DNA of 64,000 nt from Tropicibacter oceani (GCF_029958925.1 NZ_CP124616.1:248001-312000); one strand, 5' to 3'. Counted from the first letter of the stretch, positions 44,740 to 53,691 are shown. Translations and numbers: made by a program. Notes: generated from the letters alone by a model not told the origin.

Positions 44740-46818
44740 ATGACCACGCCCCAAGCCAAATCCAACCTGCCGGACGAGGACGATCTTTTTCGTCTTCTTC
44801 GTCAGTTGGATCACGCGCCCGAGGCCTCTCAGCGGGCCACGGCCGAGGCGCTTGGAATTTCGCTCGGGCGGCTCAACACCTATTTGCGGGCTGCCGCCGA
44901 GGCGGGCCTTGTCAATATTTCGGATCGCAAGGGGGCCGACCGGCGCCAGCGTTTCGCATATGCGCTGACCCTGCGCGGAGCGACCGAAAAGACACGGCTT
45001 GCCGACCGCTTTCTGGCCCGCAAATTCGCCGAGTATGACGCACTTCACGCCGAACTGACCGGCTCGACCAGTGGCCTTGTCCCCTTGAAGCATAGGACCG
45101 AACTCATGCAGAACAATCTTGCCCCCATTCCCGAACTCTACGTGTCTTACGAAAGCGCGCAGAAACTGAAGGTCGAAGCTGCCGACCTGACCTCGCACGA
45201 TCTGACCCCGCGCCAGATCTGCGACCTGGAACTGCTGATGAACGGCGGCTTCAACCCGCTCAAGGGGTTCCTGTCGGAAGAAGATTACAACGGCGTCGTC
45301 GAAAACATGCGCCTGGCCGACGGCACCCTATGGCCCATGCCCATCACGCTGGACGTGTCCGAGAAATTCGCCGACACCGTCGAAATCGGTCAGGACATCG
45401 CCCTGCGCGACCAGGAAGGCGTAATCCTTGCCACCATGACCGTCACCGACAAATGGGAGCCGAACAAATCGCGCGAAGCCGAAAAGGTCTTTGGCGCCGA
45501 TGACGATGCGCACCCCGCGGTGAACTACCTGCACAATCAGGCCGGCAAGATCTATCTGGGCGGTCCCGTGACCGGCATCCAGCAGCCCGTGCACTATGAT
45601 TTCCGCGGCCGCCGCGACACGCCGAACGAATTGCGCGCCTATTTCCGCAAGCTCGGCTGGCGCAAGGTGGTTGCGTTCCAGACCCGCAACCCGCTGCACC
45701 GCGCGCACCAGGAACTGACCTTCCGCGCCGCAAGGGAAGCCCAGGCCAACCTGCTGATCCACCCGGTCGTCGGCATGACCAAACCCGGTGACGTCGATCA
45801 CTTTACCCGCGTGCGCTGCTATGAAGCGGTGCTGGACAAGTACCCGGCCGCGACCACGACCATGTCGCTGCTGAACCTTGCCATGCGCATGGCCGGCCCG
45901 CGCGAAGCGGTCTGGCACGGTCTGATCCGCGCCAACCACGGCTGCACCCACTTCATCGTTGGCCGCGACCACGCCGGCCCCGGCAAGAATTCGGCCGGCG
46001 AAGATTTCTATGGCCCCTACGACGCGCAGGACCTGTTCCGCGAATATCAGTCGGAAATCGGCTGCGAAATGGTGGACTTCAAGCACATGGTCTGGGTTCA
46101 GGAACGCGCCCAGTACGAAGCCATCGACGAAATCGAGGACAAGGACAACATCACCATCCTGAACATCTCGGGCACCGAACTGCGCCGCCGTCTTCAGGAA
46201 GGCCTGGAAATCCCCGAGTGGTTCTCCTTCCCCGAAGTGGTCCGCGAATTGCGCCGCACCAAGCCGCCGCGCTCGCAGCAGGGCTTTACCGTGTTCTTCA
46301 CCGGCTTCTCCGGCTCCGGCAAGTCCACCATCGCCAACGCGCTTATGGTCAAGCTGATGGAAATGGGCGGTCGTCCCGTAACGCTGCTGGATGGGGACAT
46401 CGTGCGCAAGAACCTGTCGTCCGAACTGGGCTTCAGCAAAGAGCACCGCGATCTGAACATCCGCCGCATCGGCTATGTCGCGTCCGAGATCACCAAGAAC
46501 GGCGGCATCGCCATCTGCGCGCCCATCGCGCCCTATGCCACCACCCGCCGCGCCGTGCGTGAAGAGATAGAACAGTTCGGCGCCTTCATCGAAGTGCACG
46601 TCGCGACCAGCATCGAAGAATGCGAACGCCGCGACCGCAAGGGCCTGTACAAGCTGGCCCGCGAAGGCAAGATCAAGGAATTCACCGGCATCTCGGACCC
46701 CTATGACGTGCCCGTGAACCCCGAACTGAGCGTCGAAACCGAAAACGTCGATGTCGACAACTGCGCCCATCAGGTGATCCTCAAGCTGGAAAGCCTTGGA
46801 CTGATCGCCGGTCAGTAA
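44740..46818 (+). CDS. MarR/EPS-type winged helix fused to bifunctional ATP sulfurylase/APS kinase
   Basis: One open frame of 692 residues. Residues 1-110 form a winged helix (DLFRLLRQLDHAPEASQRAT, then ALGISLGRLNTYLRAAAEAG) like the MarR-type regulators found near exopolysaccharide genes. From residue 123 (ATG 45106) the sequence is ATP sulfurylase (NLAPIPELYVSYESAQKLKV, FQTRNPLHRAHQEL, GRDHAGPG), then APS kinase with P-loop GFSGSGKST near 522. The pair makes APS and PAPS from sulfate. AGGA lies eight bases before ATG 45106, so a separate enzyme of about 570 residues can be started there. Both other frames have stops just before 45106. The simplest view is that the regulator gene lost its stop and now reads into the enzyme. 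A sequencing indel cannot be excluded. Confidence 0.85.
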   Translation: MTTPQAKSNLPDEDDLFRLLRQLDHAPEASQRATAEALGISLGRLNTYLRAAAEAGLVNISDRKGADRRQRFAYALTLRGATEKTRLADRFLARKFAEYDALHAELTGSTSGLVPLKHRTELMQNNLAPIPELYVSYESAQKLKVEAADLTSHDLTPRQICDLELLMNGGFNPLKGFLSEEDYNGVVENMRLADGTLWPMPITLDVSEKFADTVEIGQDIALRDQEGVILATMTVTDKWEPNKSREAEKVFGADDDAHPAVNYLHNQAGKIYLGGPVTGIQQPVHYDFRGRRDTPNELRAYFRKLGWRKVVAFQTRNPLHRAHQELTFRAAREAQANLLIHPVVGMTKPGDVDHFTRVRCYEAVLDKYPAATTTMSLLNLAMRMAGPREAVWHGLIRANHGCTHFIVGRDHAGPGKNSAGEDFYGPYDAQDLFREYQSEIGCEMVDFKHMVWVQERAQYEAIDEIEDKDNITILNISGTELRRRLQEGLEIPEWFSFPEVVRELRRTKPPRSQQGFTVFFTGFSGSGKSTIANALMVKLMEMGGRPVTLLDGDIVRKNLSSELGFSKEHRDLNIRRIGYVASEITKNGGIAICAPIAPYATTRRAVREEIEQFGAFIEVHVATSIEECERRDRKGLYKLAREGKIKEFTGISDPYDVPVNPELSVETENVDVDNCAHQVILKLESLGLIAGQ

Positions 46819-46836
46819 CCCCTTGTGACAACAAAT

Positions 46837-46866
46837 AAAAAAGCCGGGCCCTGTGCCCGGCTTTTC
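46837..46866 (+). terminator. bidirectional intrinsic terminator
   Basis: AAAAAAGCCGGGC (46837-46849), loop CCTGT, GCCCGGCTTTTC form a strong stem with A and T flanks on both sides. It serves the sulfurylase gene and the convergent cytochrome b561 gene. Confidence 0.92.
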
Positions 46867-46884
46867 GTTTTTCAAATGGCTGGT

Positions 46885-47370
46885 TCAGCCCTTTGGCCGC
46901 ATCCGCATCATCAGGTTGTCCTTCAGCACGAACTGGTGGAACAGCGCGGCGGCCGCATGGACCACGACGATGAACATCGTCAGGTTCACCAAAATCTCAT
47001 GCGCGTCCCCTGCGGGCGCGATCCCCACACCCCAGGCCGCCATGCCCGACAGCGGGATCAGGACCAGCAGCCCATACAGCGCCAGATGCGCCAGGTGCGC
47101 CGCCTTGTCCATCAGGGGGTTGTTGCCCTCGGGCAGCGCGGGCGCGCCCAGTTTCAGCCGGGCCACGATGCGGATCAGGGTCAACACCAGAACGGCGACA
47201 CCGATGGGCGGATGGATGGTGGCGACCAGCCCTTCGGGGATGCCGCCCTCCAGCTTGGTGCGCAGCGCCTTACCCATGCCGTCCGAAACGACATAGTTGA
47301 AAGCGAACAGCAGGAAGATGCCCCAGTGCAAGGCGATCTGGATGCGGGCGTATTTGACAGGGTTGGTCAT
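46885..47370 (-). CDS. cytochrome b561 family protein
   Basis: A 161-residue inner membrane protein with four helices and the haem-ligand histidines of the family (IQIALHWGIFLLFAFNY near 10, AHLALYGLLVLIPLSG near 90, VHAAAALFHQFVLKDNL near 135). It probably carries electrons between quinone and a periplasmic acceptor or protects against superoxide, as CybB-like proteins do. It stands alone. Confidence 0.9.
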   Translation of the reverse strand: MTNPVKYARIQIALHWGIFLLFAFNYVVSDGMGKALRTKLEGGIPEGLVATIHPPIGVAVLVLTLIRIVARLKLGAPALPEGNNPLMDKAAHLAHLALYGLLVLIPLSGMAAWGVGIAPAGDAHEILVNLTMFIVVVHAAAALFHQFVLKDNLMMRMRPKG

Positions 47371-47493
47371 GATGTCCTCGAAGGTCGTGGGATCGCGCGA
47401 TACCGTTTAAACGGTCCCGCAATTCGCCTCCGTCGGACATGGGCCGGTTTGACGCAGCCAACCCGGGACAGACCGCCCGCGTTGGCCGCAGTG

Positions 47494-47721
47494 TCAGTGC
47501 ACCGTCACCGGTGCGAAATCGTTCTGCCGCGCCAGCACAAAGGCCAGGGCGCGGTCCTTGACCAACGCCAGGCGTTCGCCATCGGAATTGTGCACCGCAT
47601 AGATTTCGTCCAGCCCGACCAGTCCGGCCTGCACGTCCTCGGGCAGGTCCTTAGTCTTGACGGGGCGCACATAGACGATCCGCCCTTCGTCGAACTGGCT
47701 CAGATCATGTTTCGTATACAT
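47494..47721 (-). CDS. DUF1150 family protein
   Basis: A 75-residue soluble protein (EGRIVYVRPVKTKDLPEDVQ, ALVKDRALAFVLARQNDFAP). The family is found in alphaproteobacteria next to small heat shock genes, as here, four bases after hsp20. The function is unknown; co-regulation with heat shock is likely. Confidence 0.88.
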   Translation of the reverse strand: MYTKHDLSQFDEGRIVYVRPVKTKDLPEDVQAGLVGLDEIYAVHNSDGERLALVKDRALAFVLARQNDFAPVTVH

Positions 47722-47725
47722 AGGC

Positions 47726-48136
47726 TTACCCCTTTCTGATCTGGATGGTCTGCACCACCGTCTCGGGGCGCTGCAGGGTCAGGTCCACGTGCAAAAGGCC
47801 GTTCTCCATCACGGCTTCGCCAACCTCGACACCATCGGCCAGCACGAAACTGCGCTGGAACTGGCGCGAGGCGATGCCCCGATGCAGGAAAATGCGTTCT
47901 TCGCCTTCGTCGCGCTGGCGTCCCCGGATGACCAGTTGCCGGTCCTCCACGGTGATCGCCAGATCGCGTTCGGAAAACCCGGCCACCGCCAGGGAAATCC
48001 GGTACGAATCAGCAGCGGTCTGTTCGATATTGAACGGCGGATAGCCTTCCGAAGATTTCGCCGTGCGTTCCAGCAGGCGTTCCAGTTGCTCGAACCCGAG
48101 CATGTGGGGATAGGATCCCAAGGTCATTTTGGTCAT
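47726..48136 (-). CDS. Hsp20 small heat shock protein
   Basis: A 136-residue alpha-crystallin-type chaperone. The central domain (about 36-125) shows PPFNIEQTAADSYRISLAVA, GFSERDLAITVEDRQLVIRG and ending ENGLLHVDLTLQRPE. It holds unfolded proteins for refolding. Start 48136 (MTKMTLGSYPHMLGFEQLER) is the family N-terminus. A sigma32-like promoter lies upstream, and a DUF1150 gene follows in the same unit. Confidence 0.93.
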   Translation of the reverse strand: MTKMTLGSYPHMLGFEQLERLLERTAKSSEGYPPFNIEQTAADSYRISLAVAGFSERDLAITVEDRQLVIRGRQRDEGEERIFLHRGIASRQFQRSFVLADGVEVGEAVMENGLLHVDLTLQRPETVVQTIQIRKG

Positions 48137-48200
48137 CGACACGTCCTTTGCACAAGCGACCGTCCGCCAGGGCCCCGATATGGCGACCCCGACAGGGGAA

Positions 48201-48229
48201 ATATGGGAAGCCGGGATCGGTAAAGCAAG
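48201..48229 (-). promoter_or_regulatory. sigma32 (RpoH)-like promoter of hsp20
   Basis: On the minus strand CTTG (48229-48226) and CCCATAT (48207-48201) are separated by 18 bases, close to the heat shock promoter pattern CTTG-N17/18-CCCATAT. The start codon is about 65 bases downstream. Confidence 0.6.
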
Positions 48230-48293
48230 GGCTTTGCTGACAGGCAAAGACCCGTTATATTGCCAGTCTGTATCAAATTTCCGGGGTTCCGAC

Positions 48294-48518
48294 ATGAACG
48301 CACCCACCGATATCTCGATGAAGACGGACGATGTATTGAGGGTCGAGCTGGAGGTATTTCGCCGCGAACACAGCGACCTGGATCAGGCGATCCAGGCCCT
48401 GCAGGCGACCGGAACCGCCGATCAGATCACGCTACAACGCCTGAAAAAGAAAAAGCTGCGCCTCAAGGACATGATCGCCCTGATCGAAGACCGGCTGCTG
48501 CCCGACATCACCGCCTGA
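48294..48518 (+). CDS. YdcH family protein (DUF465)
   Basis: A 74-residue helical protein (LRVELEVFRREHSDLDQAIQ, LQRLKKKKLRLKDMIALIED) of the YdcH/DUF465 family, a short helical hairpin found throughout proteobacteria with unknown function. A promoter-like TTGCTG (48234) and TATATT (48256) pair lies upstream. It is divergent from hsp20. Confidence 0.88.
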   Translation: MNAPTDISMKTDDVLRVELEVFRREHSDLDQAIQALQATGTADQITLQRLKKKKLRLKDMIALIEDRLLPDITA

Positions 48519-48551
48519 CCGACCCCCAAAGGCATCGGCCAGGCCACCGGG

Positions 48552-49862
48552 TCAGCCGCGGTAGACCAGCATCGTTACCTCGCGATGTGGCAACACGTTG
48601 GGCGCGCTGGACGATCTGACCGGGGTTTCGTCGGTCAGATCCGCCTCGTGCGTATGCCCGTCCGCCGCAGCAAAGGGATCCTCGTCGTCCTCACCCTTGG
48701 CTTCGTGCCGATCACCATGCGACGGGCCGATCTCGACGCTGTGGCTGTGCCGGAATTCGTGAAAATGCGTCGGCGAACTCAGCAACCCCGATGGCTCGGT
48801 CTCTCCGTTCACGATCCGCATGTGCAGCGGAAATTCCGCAAGCACGTTTTCCGGCATCTGGGCCAGCCGCCAGCCTTCTGGCAGGCGGTCATTATCGAAA
48901 TCGCTTTCTTGCGGCGGGACAAAGGGCAACATCATGCCGTCCCCCCATTCGGCGTCTTCCTCGACCGACATATAGGCATACAGGCCCACGTTATACGGGC
49001 GGTTGTCGGCCTCGCCCGTCATGCGCGCGTCGGACTGTCCGATCATCTCGGCCGAGATTTGATGCGTGTGCTGCGGCGTCGCCGCCCGCTCTGTTTCGTC
49101 TCTGTCATCGTCGATGGTCACATTGATCGACCCATCCGGCAGAACCGACCCTTCCGGGTGGCCATGGGGCTTGCCGTCCCGGCCCAGCACCTCGTGCTGG
49201 TGAACTGGCGATCCCTGCTGCCCCTCTTCGGGCCAGCACCCGACGATTTTCAGCAATCGATCATGCCACAACCCCGGCCCGCCGGTCCGGTTCTTGTAGG
49301 CCAGATGATGCCAGCCCGGATAGTTGGGGAAAGGATCGCCATACGGCACATAACAATAAACGATCGACCCCAAGGGAATCTGATCGTCTGGCTTGGGCTG
49401 CCCGACGCACCAATAGGCGTTGACCTCTTGATGCAACGGGTCGTGAATGATCGGCTTGTCATCTGCGCCCAGCCCGAACACCCGCAGCTTGGTTTCCGAC
49501 AACCTGACCTCATGCCGGTGATAGGGGCCACTCACGCTCCAATTATCTCCGCCATTGTCGTCGTCTATCTGCACCGCCTTGTTGACGGAAAACAGATGCG
49601 CCTCATAGAGGTGGCCGTGGCTCAGATCATGATGGTGTTCGGTGAAATCCGCCTGCCGCAAATCCGACTTGGTCACCAGATCGCCGGTCCAGGTCAGATA
49701 GCGCCCCGCCACCGTGGGCGTTGCCCCGGCCATTTCGCTTTCCCTGTCGCATTGCAGAAATTTGTCGTCACCTAAAAGCCGCCCAACATGGGTGCCCCCG
49801 TGTTTCATCCAGGGGCTATGCAGCAGCAGGCAGAATTCGGGCACAGAAGTCCGTTTGGGCAT
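48552..49862 (-). CDS. histidine-rich modular protein with repeated HxH motifs
   Basis: A 436-residue soluble protein with no signal peptide. HxH or HH motifs recur: EHHHDLSHGHLYEAHLF near 75, YHRHEV near 110, VHQHEV near 220, PHGHPEG near 230, QHTHQI near 262, and THFHEFRHSHSVEIGPSHGD near 363, then DGHTHEA. Each cluster lies in a module with a W or GW turn (NYPGWHHL, LPEGWRLAQ) and a closing strand (EVNAYWCV, NVGLYAYM, EVTMLVYR). I count about three tandem modules of roughly 120 residues. The style resembles HxH metal sites and collar domains of phage tail fibres, but no other phage gene is near. Function unknown; metal binding is likely. Confidence 0.7.
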   Translation of the reverse strand: MPKRTSVPEFCLLLHSPWMKHGGTHVGRLLGDDKFLQCDRESEMAGATPTVAGRYLTWTGDLVTKSDLRQADFTEHHHDLSHGHLYEAHLFSVNKAVQIDDDNGGDNWSVSGPYHRHEVRLSETKLRVFGLGADDKPIIHDPLHQEVNAYWCVGQPKPDDQIPLGSIVYCYVPYGDPFPNYPGWHHLAYKNRTGGPGLWHDRLLKIVGCWPEEGQQGSPVHQHEVLGRDGKPHGHPEGSVLPDGSINVTIDDDRDETERAATPQHTHQISAEMIGQSDARMTGEADNRPYNVGLYAYMSVEEDAEWGDGMMLPFVPPQESDFDNDRLPEGWRLAQMPENVLAEFPLHMRIVNGETEPSGLLSSPTHFHEFRHSHSVEIGPSHGDRHEAKGEDDEDPFAAADGHTHEADLTDETPVRSSSAPNVLPHREVTMLVYRG

Positions 49863-50026
49863 TAAAACAATCCTTTTTAAATCAAAGGGCCGAGGCTAGG
49901 GGCAATTCCTTAACCACGCAACCATTGGCTGCATTGCGCGCGCGCCGGATTCAGGCCGGGGCCGCATTGCCCCTGCGTCGCAATCCGCTATAGTCCGCGC
50001 TTCATTTTCGGGTGACGGAGAACGCT

Positions 50027-50521
50027 ATGGCCCAGGTCAAAATCGGCATCATCATGGGCAGTCAATCTGACTGGCCCACCATGAAAGAAGCCGCCGATGT
50101 GCTGGACGAACTGGGCGTTCCCCACGAGGTCAAGATCGTGTCGGCCCACCGCACCCCGGATCGCCTGTGGACCTACGGCAAGACCGCCGTGGATCGCGGT
50201 CTACAGGTGATCATCGCCGGGGCTGGCGGCGCCGCCCACCTGCCCGGCATGATGGCGTCGAAAACCCGCGTGCCGGTGATTGGCGTGCCGGTTCAGACCC
50301 GCGCGCTGAACGGCGTCGACAGCCTCTATTCCATCCTGCAAATGCCGCGCGGCTTTCCCGTCGCCACCATGGCCATCGGCGCGGCCGGGGCGAAAAACGC
50401 GGGCCTCATGGCGGCTGGCATCCTTGCCCTGCAGGACGGCGCGCTGGCGGCGCGGCTGGACCAGTGGCGCGCCGATCTGTCTGCCTCGATCGCGGATGAA
50501 CCGGATCGCGACGCGCTTTGA
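50027..50521 (+). CDS. purE: N5-carboxyaminoimidazole ribonucleotide mutase
   Basis: A 164-residue enzyme that converts N5-CAIR to CAIR in purine synthesis. Signatures are [24 protein letters not shown] and [17 protein letters not shown], then [23 protein letters not shown] 50027 has GGAG six bases upstream and is preferred over an in-frame GTG at 50012. purK follows after 142 bases that carry four TGTACCAAA-like boxes. Confidence 0.96.
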   Translation: MAQVKIGIIMGSQSDWPTMKEAADVLDELGVPHEVKIVSAHRTPDRLWTYGKTAVDRGLQVIIAGAGGAAHLPGMMASKTRVPVIGVPVQTRALNGVDSLYSILQMPRGFPVATMAIGAAGAKNAGLMAAGILALQDGALAARLDQWRADLSASIADEPDRDAL

Positions 50522-50539
50522 CATTCTGGTTTTGAAATC

Positions 50540-50642
50540 TGTGCCAAACCGGCTGATTTTTGTACCAAAGGCGCGCGGCAGCCGTGAAATTGCCGCTTGA
50601 GCCACGGCTGCAATCTGTACCAAACAGGCCGTGTTTTGTACC
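50540..50642. promoter_or_regulatory. four TGTACCAAA-like boxes between purE and purK
   Basis: TGTGCCAAA (50540), TGTACCAAA (50561), TGTACCAAA (50616) and TGTACCGAA (50637) form two pairs, each spaced exactly 21 bases. Between the pairs lies an inverted repeat GCCGTG...CACGGC (50581-50607). The regular spacing, two helical turns, suggests protein binding to one face of the DNA. It is not a purine box I recognise. Confidence 0.55.
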
Positions 50643-50663
50643 GAATCCCTGCAGGAGCCGACC

Positions 50664-51734
50664 ATGACCACGCCTCTTCCCACCGGATCGACCATCGGAA
50701 TCCTTGGCGGCGGTCAACTTGGCCGCATGCTGTCCGTCGCGGCCAGCCGCCTTGGGTTCAAGACCCACATCTTTGAACCGGGCGCCAACCCGCCGGCCGC
50801 CGATGTCGCGCACGCCGTCACAACCGCCGCCTACGAGGATGAAACCGCGCTGCGGGCCTTTGCCCAATCGGTCGACGTCATCACATATGAGTTTGAAAAC
50901 ATTCCGACTTCTGCGCTCGACATCCTCGAATCCCTGCGCCCTCTCCACCCCAACCGCGAGGCCCTGCGCATCAGCCAGGACCGCCTGACGGAAAAGACAT
51001 TCCTGTCCGATCTCGGCCTGAAAACCGCCCCCTTCGCGGACATCACCGACGCTGCCAGCCTTGATCAGGCCCTGCAAACCATCGGCACCCCCGCCATCCT
51101 GAAAACCCGCCGTTTCGGCTATGACGGCAAGGGGCAGGCAAGGATCATGACCCCGTCAGAGGCCCCCCAGGCCCTGGCCGACATGAACGGCGCCCCGGCA
51201 ATCCTCGAAGGTTTCGTGACCTTCTCGATCGAGATTTCAGTCATCGCCGCCCGCGCCGCCGATGGCCAGGTCTCGGCTTATGACCCGGGCGAAAACGTCC
51301 ACAAGGACGGCATCCTCAGCACCACCACCGTGCCCGCCAATATCCCGTCGCGCCTGCAAACCGACGCCGTATTGCTGGCAGGTCGCATCCTGAATGCGCT
51401 GGATTACGTTGGCGTCATGGGGGTCGAACTTTTCGTTACACCCCAAGGGCTTGTCGTCAACGAAATCGCCCCGCGCGTACATAATTCCGGCCATTGGACG
51501 CAAAACGGCTGCACCATCTGCCAGTTCGAACAGCACATCCGCGCGGTCGCGGGCTGGCCGCTCGGCGATGGCAGCCGCCACTCCGACGTGATCATGGAAA
51601 ACCTCATCGGCGACGACATGGACCGCGTCCCGGCGCTGGCCCGCGATGGCAGCTGCGCCCTGCACCTTTATGGCAAGGCCGAAACCAAACCCGGCCGCAA
51701 GATGGGACACGTCAACCGCATCGTGAAACCCTGA
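50664..51734 (+). CDS. purK: 5-(carboxyamino)imidazole ribonucleotide synthase
   Basis: A 356-residue ATP-grasp enzyme that carboxylates AIR with bicarbonate. The N-terminal motif is IGILGGGQLGRMLSVAASRL. ATP-grasp features include LKTRRFGYDGKGQA and VNEIAPRVHNSGHWT with the metal ligands. ATG 50664 has AGGAG six bases upstream. It acts with purE just upstream. Confidence 0.96.
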   Translation: MTTPLPTGSTIGILGGGQLGRMLSVAASRLGFKTHIFEPGANPPAADVAHAVTTAAYEDETALRAFAQSVDVITYEFENIPTSALDILESLRPLHPNREALRISQDRLTEKTFLSDLGLKTAPFADITDAASLDQALQTIGTPAILKTRRFGYDGKGQARIMTPSEAPQALADMNGAPAILEGFVTFSIEISVIAARAADGQVSAYDPGENVHKDGILSTTTVPANIPSRLQTDAVLLAGRILNALDYVGVMGVELFVTPQGLVVNEIAPRVHNSGHWTQNGCTICQFEQHIRAVAGWPLGDGSRHSDVIMENLIGDDMDRVPALARDGSCALHLYGKAETKPGRKMGHVNRIVKP

Positions 51735-51756
51735 CCCCGGTTTCTTTGTGCCAAAA

Positions 51757-51788
51757 ATATCCCGGGGGTCCGGGGGCAGCGCCCCCGG
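51757..51788. repeat. GC-rich hairpin of the kind dispersed in Rhodobacterales genomes
   Basis: AATATCCCGGGGGTC is followed by the hairpin CCGGGGGC-AGC-GCCCCCGG (51770-51788). From memory, sequences of this form recur between genes in Rhodobacterales. It sits between convergent purK and phnM and may end both transcripts, although it has no T tract. Confidence 0.5.
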
Positions 51789-51797
51789 CCTGCGCTT

Positions 51798-52943
51798 TCA
51801 TCCCAGGAACCGCCCCGCCACAGCGCCGCTCATCCAGGCCACTTGCCCACCTGCAAGCGTCGCAACGATCCGGCGGCTCTCGGGCTCCATGACAACCAGA
51901 TCCGCCCGCTTGCCCGGCACCAGCGCACCGCGATCTTCCAACCCCAAAAGCTGCGCCGGACCGGCTGATACCAGCCCCCAGGCCGCGACCTCGTCCAAAA
52001 GCCCCAGTTCCACACAGCGCCAGGCCGCGCGCGCCGGCGCAGGATAGTGATAGTCCGAGGCCAGCGCATCGCACAGCCCCTCGGCGATCAACGCAATGGC
52101 CGAGACATTCCCGGCATGGCTTGCCCCGCGCACCACGTTCGGCGCCCCCAGAACAATCGGCTCTCCGGCCTGCCGCGCGGCCTCTGCCGCCTCCATCGTT
52201 TCGGGGAATTCCGACACGCAGACGCCGCGCGCGCGCCACGCGGCACGGGTCTCGGCGGTATGGTCGTCATGGCTGCCCATCAGCACGCCCTGCCCGGCCA
52301 GCCGCGCGCAAAGCGCATCCAACGCCTGCGGTACCCTGGCCGAGGCCTCATGCAGCCCCCGCATCAACCGCAGGTGATCCTCGGGGTTGCGCCCGGATTT
52401 CAACGCCTGCCCGGTCAGCCGGGGCGGCTTGCGCCCTTCTGACAGGCGTTTGTGCGGCAGGTGGTCGTTGAACACCACATAGCCGATCCCGAACCGTTCA
52501 ATCGCGGCCTCGGCACGCTCGAAACTCTCCAGGTAGTGGGTTTCCAGCCGCAGTTGCAGCCGCAGGTCGACAGGGACCGATCCGGCCACCTGCGCCACGC
52601 TGTCAAACACCTCTTCGGCAAAGTCCGGCCCGCGCATGCCGCCCTCCCAGGACCAGAACTGCGCCAGCATTGCGGTGGTGATGCCATTGGCCGCCAGCTC
52701 GGCGGCGCAGGCCACCATCCCGGCGTCGCGTTCGCGCAGCGCGCCGCGCCGTGGCGCCATATGCCGTTCAAAGCCATCCCCGTGTACATCGACGATGCCC
52801 GGAAGCACGTCATACCCGGCCAGGTCCACCTGCCGGCCAACCTCGGTTTCTCTGATCGCGCCCCCCGACAGGCTCAGCGCATCGACCTCAAAACCCTCGG
52901 GTCTCAGCACACGCGCGCCGACTAGCGTGCATTCAATTGCCAT
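51798..52943 (-). CDS. phnM: alpha-D-ribose 1-methylphosphonate 5-triphosphate diphosphatase
   Basis: A 381-residue amidohydrolase-superfamily enzyme of the C-P lyase pathway, which removes pyrophosphate from the ribose triphosphate intermediate. The metal site is [15 protein letters not shown] near residue 48. [31 protein letters not shown] and ASDYHYPAP follow in PhnM order. The rest of the C-P lyase operon (phnG to phnL, phnJ) is not in this window, so here it is an orphan or the operon is elsewhere. It overlaps the lipase gene by 11 bases. Confidence 0.9.
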   Translation of the reverse strand: MAIECTLVGARVLRPEGFEVDALSLSGGAIRETEVGRQVDLAGYDVLPGIVDVHGDGFERHMAPRRGALRERDAGMVACAAELAANGITTAMLAQFWSWEGGMRGPDFAEEVFDSVAQVAGSVPVDLRLQLRLETHYLESFERAEAAIERFGIGYVVFNDHLPHKRLSEGRKPPRLTGQALKSGRNPEDHLRLMRGLHEASARVPQALDALCARLAGQGVLMGSHDDHTAETRAAWRARGVCVSEFPETMEAAEAARQAGEPIVLGAPNVVRGASHAGNVSAIALIAEGLCDALASDYHYPAPARAAWRCVELGLLDEVAAWGLVSAGPAQLLGLEDRGALVPGKRADLVVMEPESRRIVATLAGGQVAWMSGAVAGRFLG

Positions 52944-53691
52944 TGCATTTCCCCAAAAGGCAGGACAACTGCCGCGCGTCGAAAAGCCGTGCCCAGTCCA
53001 GGTCCGGGTCGAAATGGCCCTCTTCCAGGAACAGCGCCGTCTGCCCCATCACGGCGGGCGATTGCATGATAAAGGTATGGGTGACCGGCAGGGTGATGTG
53101 CCAATGCATGCCTTCGACCTTGGTTGCCTCGACCGACACCTTGCCATCGTCCAGCCCCGGGATCATGGCGGAAAACAAAGGGTTCAGGGATTGCGATCCG
53201 GCAATCACGCCCAGTTCGAAATCCACCGGCGGCAACAGGTGTGGCAGATCCGCCGGACCCGTGCCCAGTTGCAGCCCCGCCGGACCGTTGATCCATTCGA
53301 ACAGTTCCAGCCCGCCCAGTTCATCGACGATCTCGCTGCCCTGATTCGGCGGGGCCAGCATCACGACCCGTCCCAGGTGATCCGGCCGGTGATCGCGCAG
53401 CCAGAACCGCAGCAAGATGCCGCCCATCGAATGGGTGACGAAATGCACGGGCGCCTCGCCGCAGCTGGCCACGGCCTTGGGCAGGACTTCGTCTGCCAGC
53501 ACCTGCACCCGCGCCTCGGTCGATGGATACCCCGGAACGACCACCGTATAGCCGCGCGCCTCGAACACCTTGGCCATGATGGCAAAGGAGTATTCGGTCC
53601 GCGCCAGTCCGTGCAGCATGATCACGCAATCGCCTGCGCGGGCGGGCGCGGCAAACATCAGCAAGGCTAGGGTCAGGATCAGCGCTTTCAT
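52933..53691 (-). CDS. exported alpha/beta hydrolase (lipase-like)
   Basis: A 252-residue protein with a signal peptide ([19 protein letters not shown]). The oxyanion motif is [12 protein letters not shown] and the nucleophile elbow [24 protein letters not shown] follows, a pattern of PGAP1/lipase-like enzymes. The catalytic His is probably in the [10 protein letters not shown] segment. ATG 53691 is chosen, because upstream sequence is divergent to the Nudix gene. It overlaps phnM by 11 bases, so the two may share a transcript. The substrate is unknown. Confidence 0.85.
   Translation of the reverse strand: MKALILTLALLMFAAPARAGDCVIMLHGLARTEYSFAIMAKVFEARGYTVVVPGYPSTEARVQVLADEVLPKAVASCGEAPVHFVTHSMGGILLRFWLRDHRPDHLGRVVMLAPPNQGSEIVDELGGLELFEWINGPAGLQLGTGPADLPHLLPPVDFELGVIAGSQSLNPLFSAMIPGLDDGKVSVEATKVEGMHWHITLPVTHTFIMQSPAVMGQTALFLEEGHFDPDLDWARLFDARQLSCLLGKCNGN

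Noticed and set aside
44080-45198. A 372-residue form of the VOC protein
   Set aside because: Only the last 138 residues match the family; the upstream part is antisense to the HTH-sulfurylase gene.
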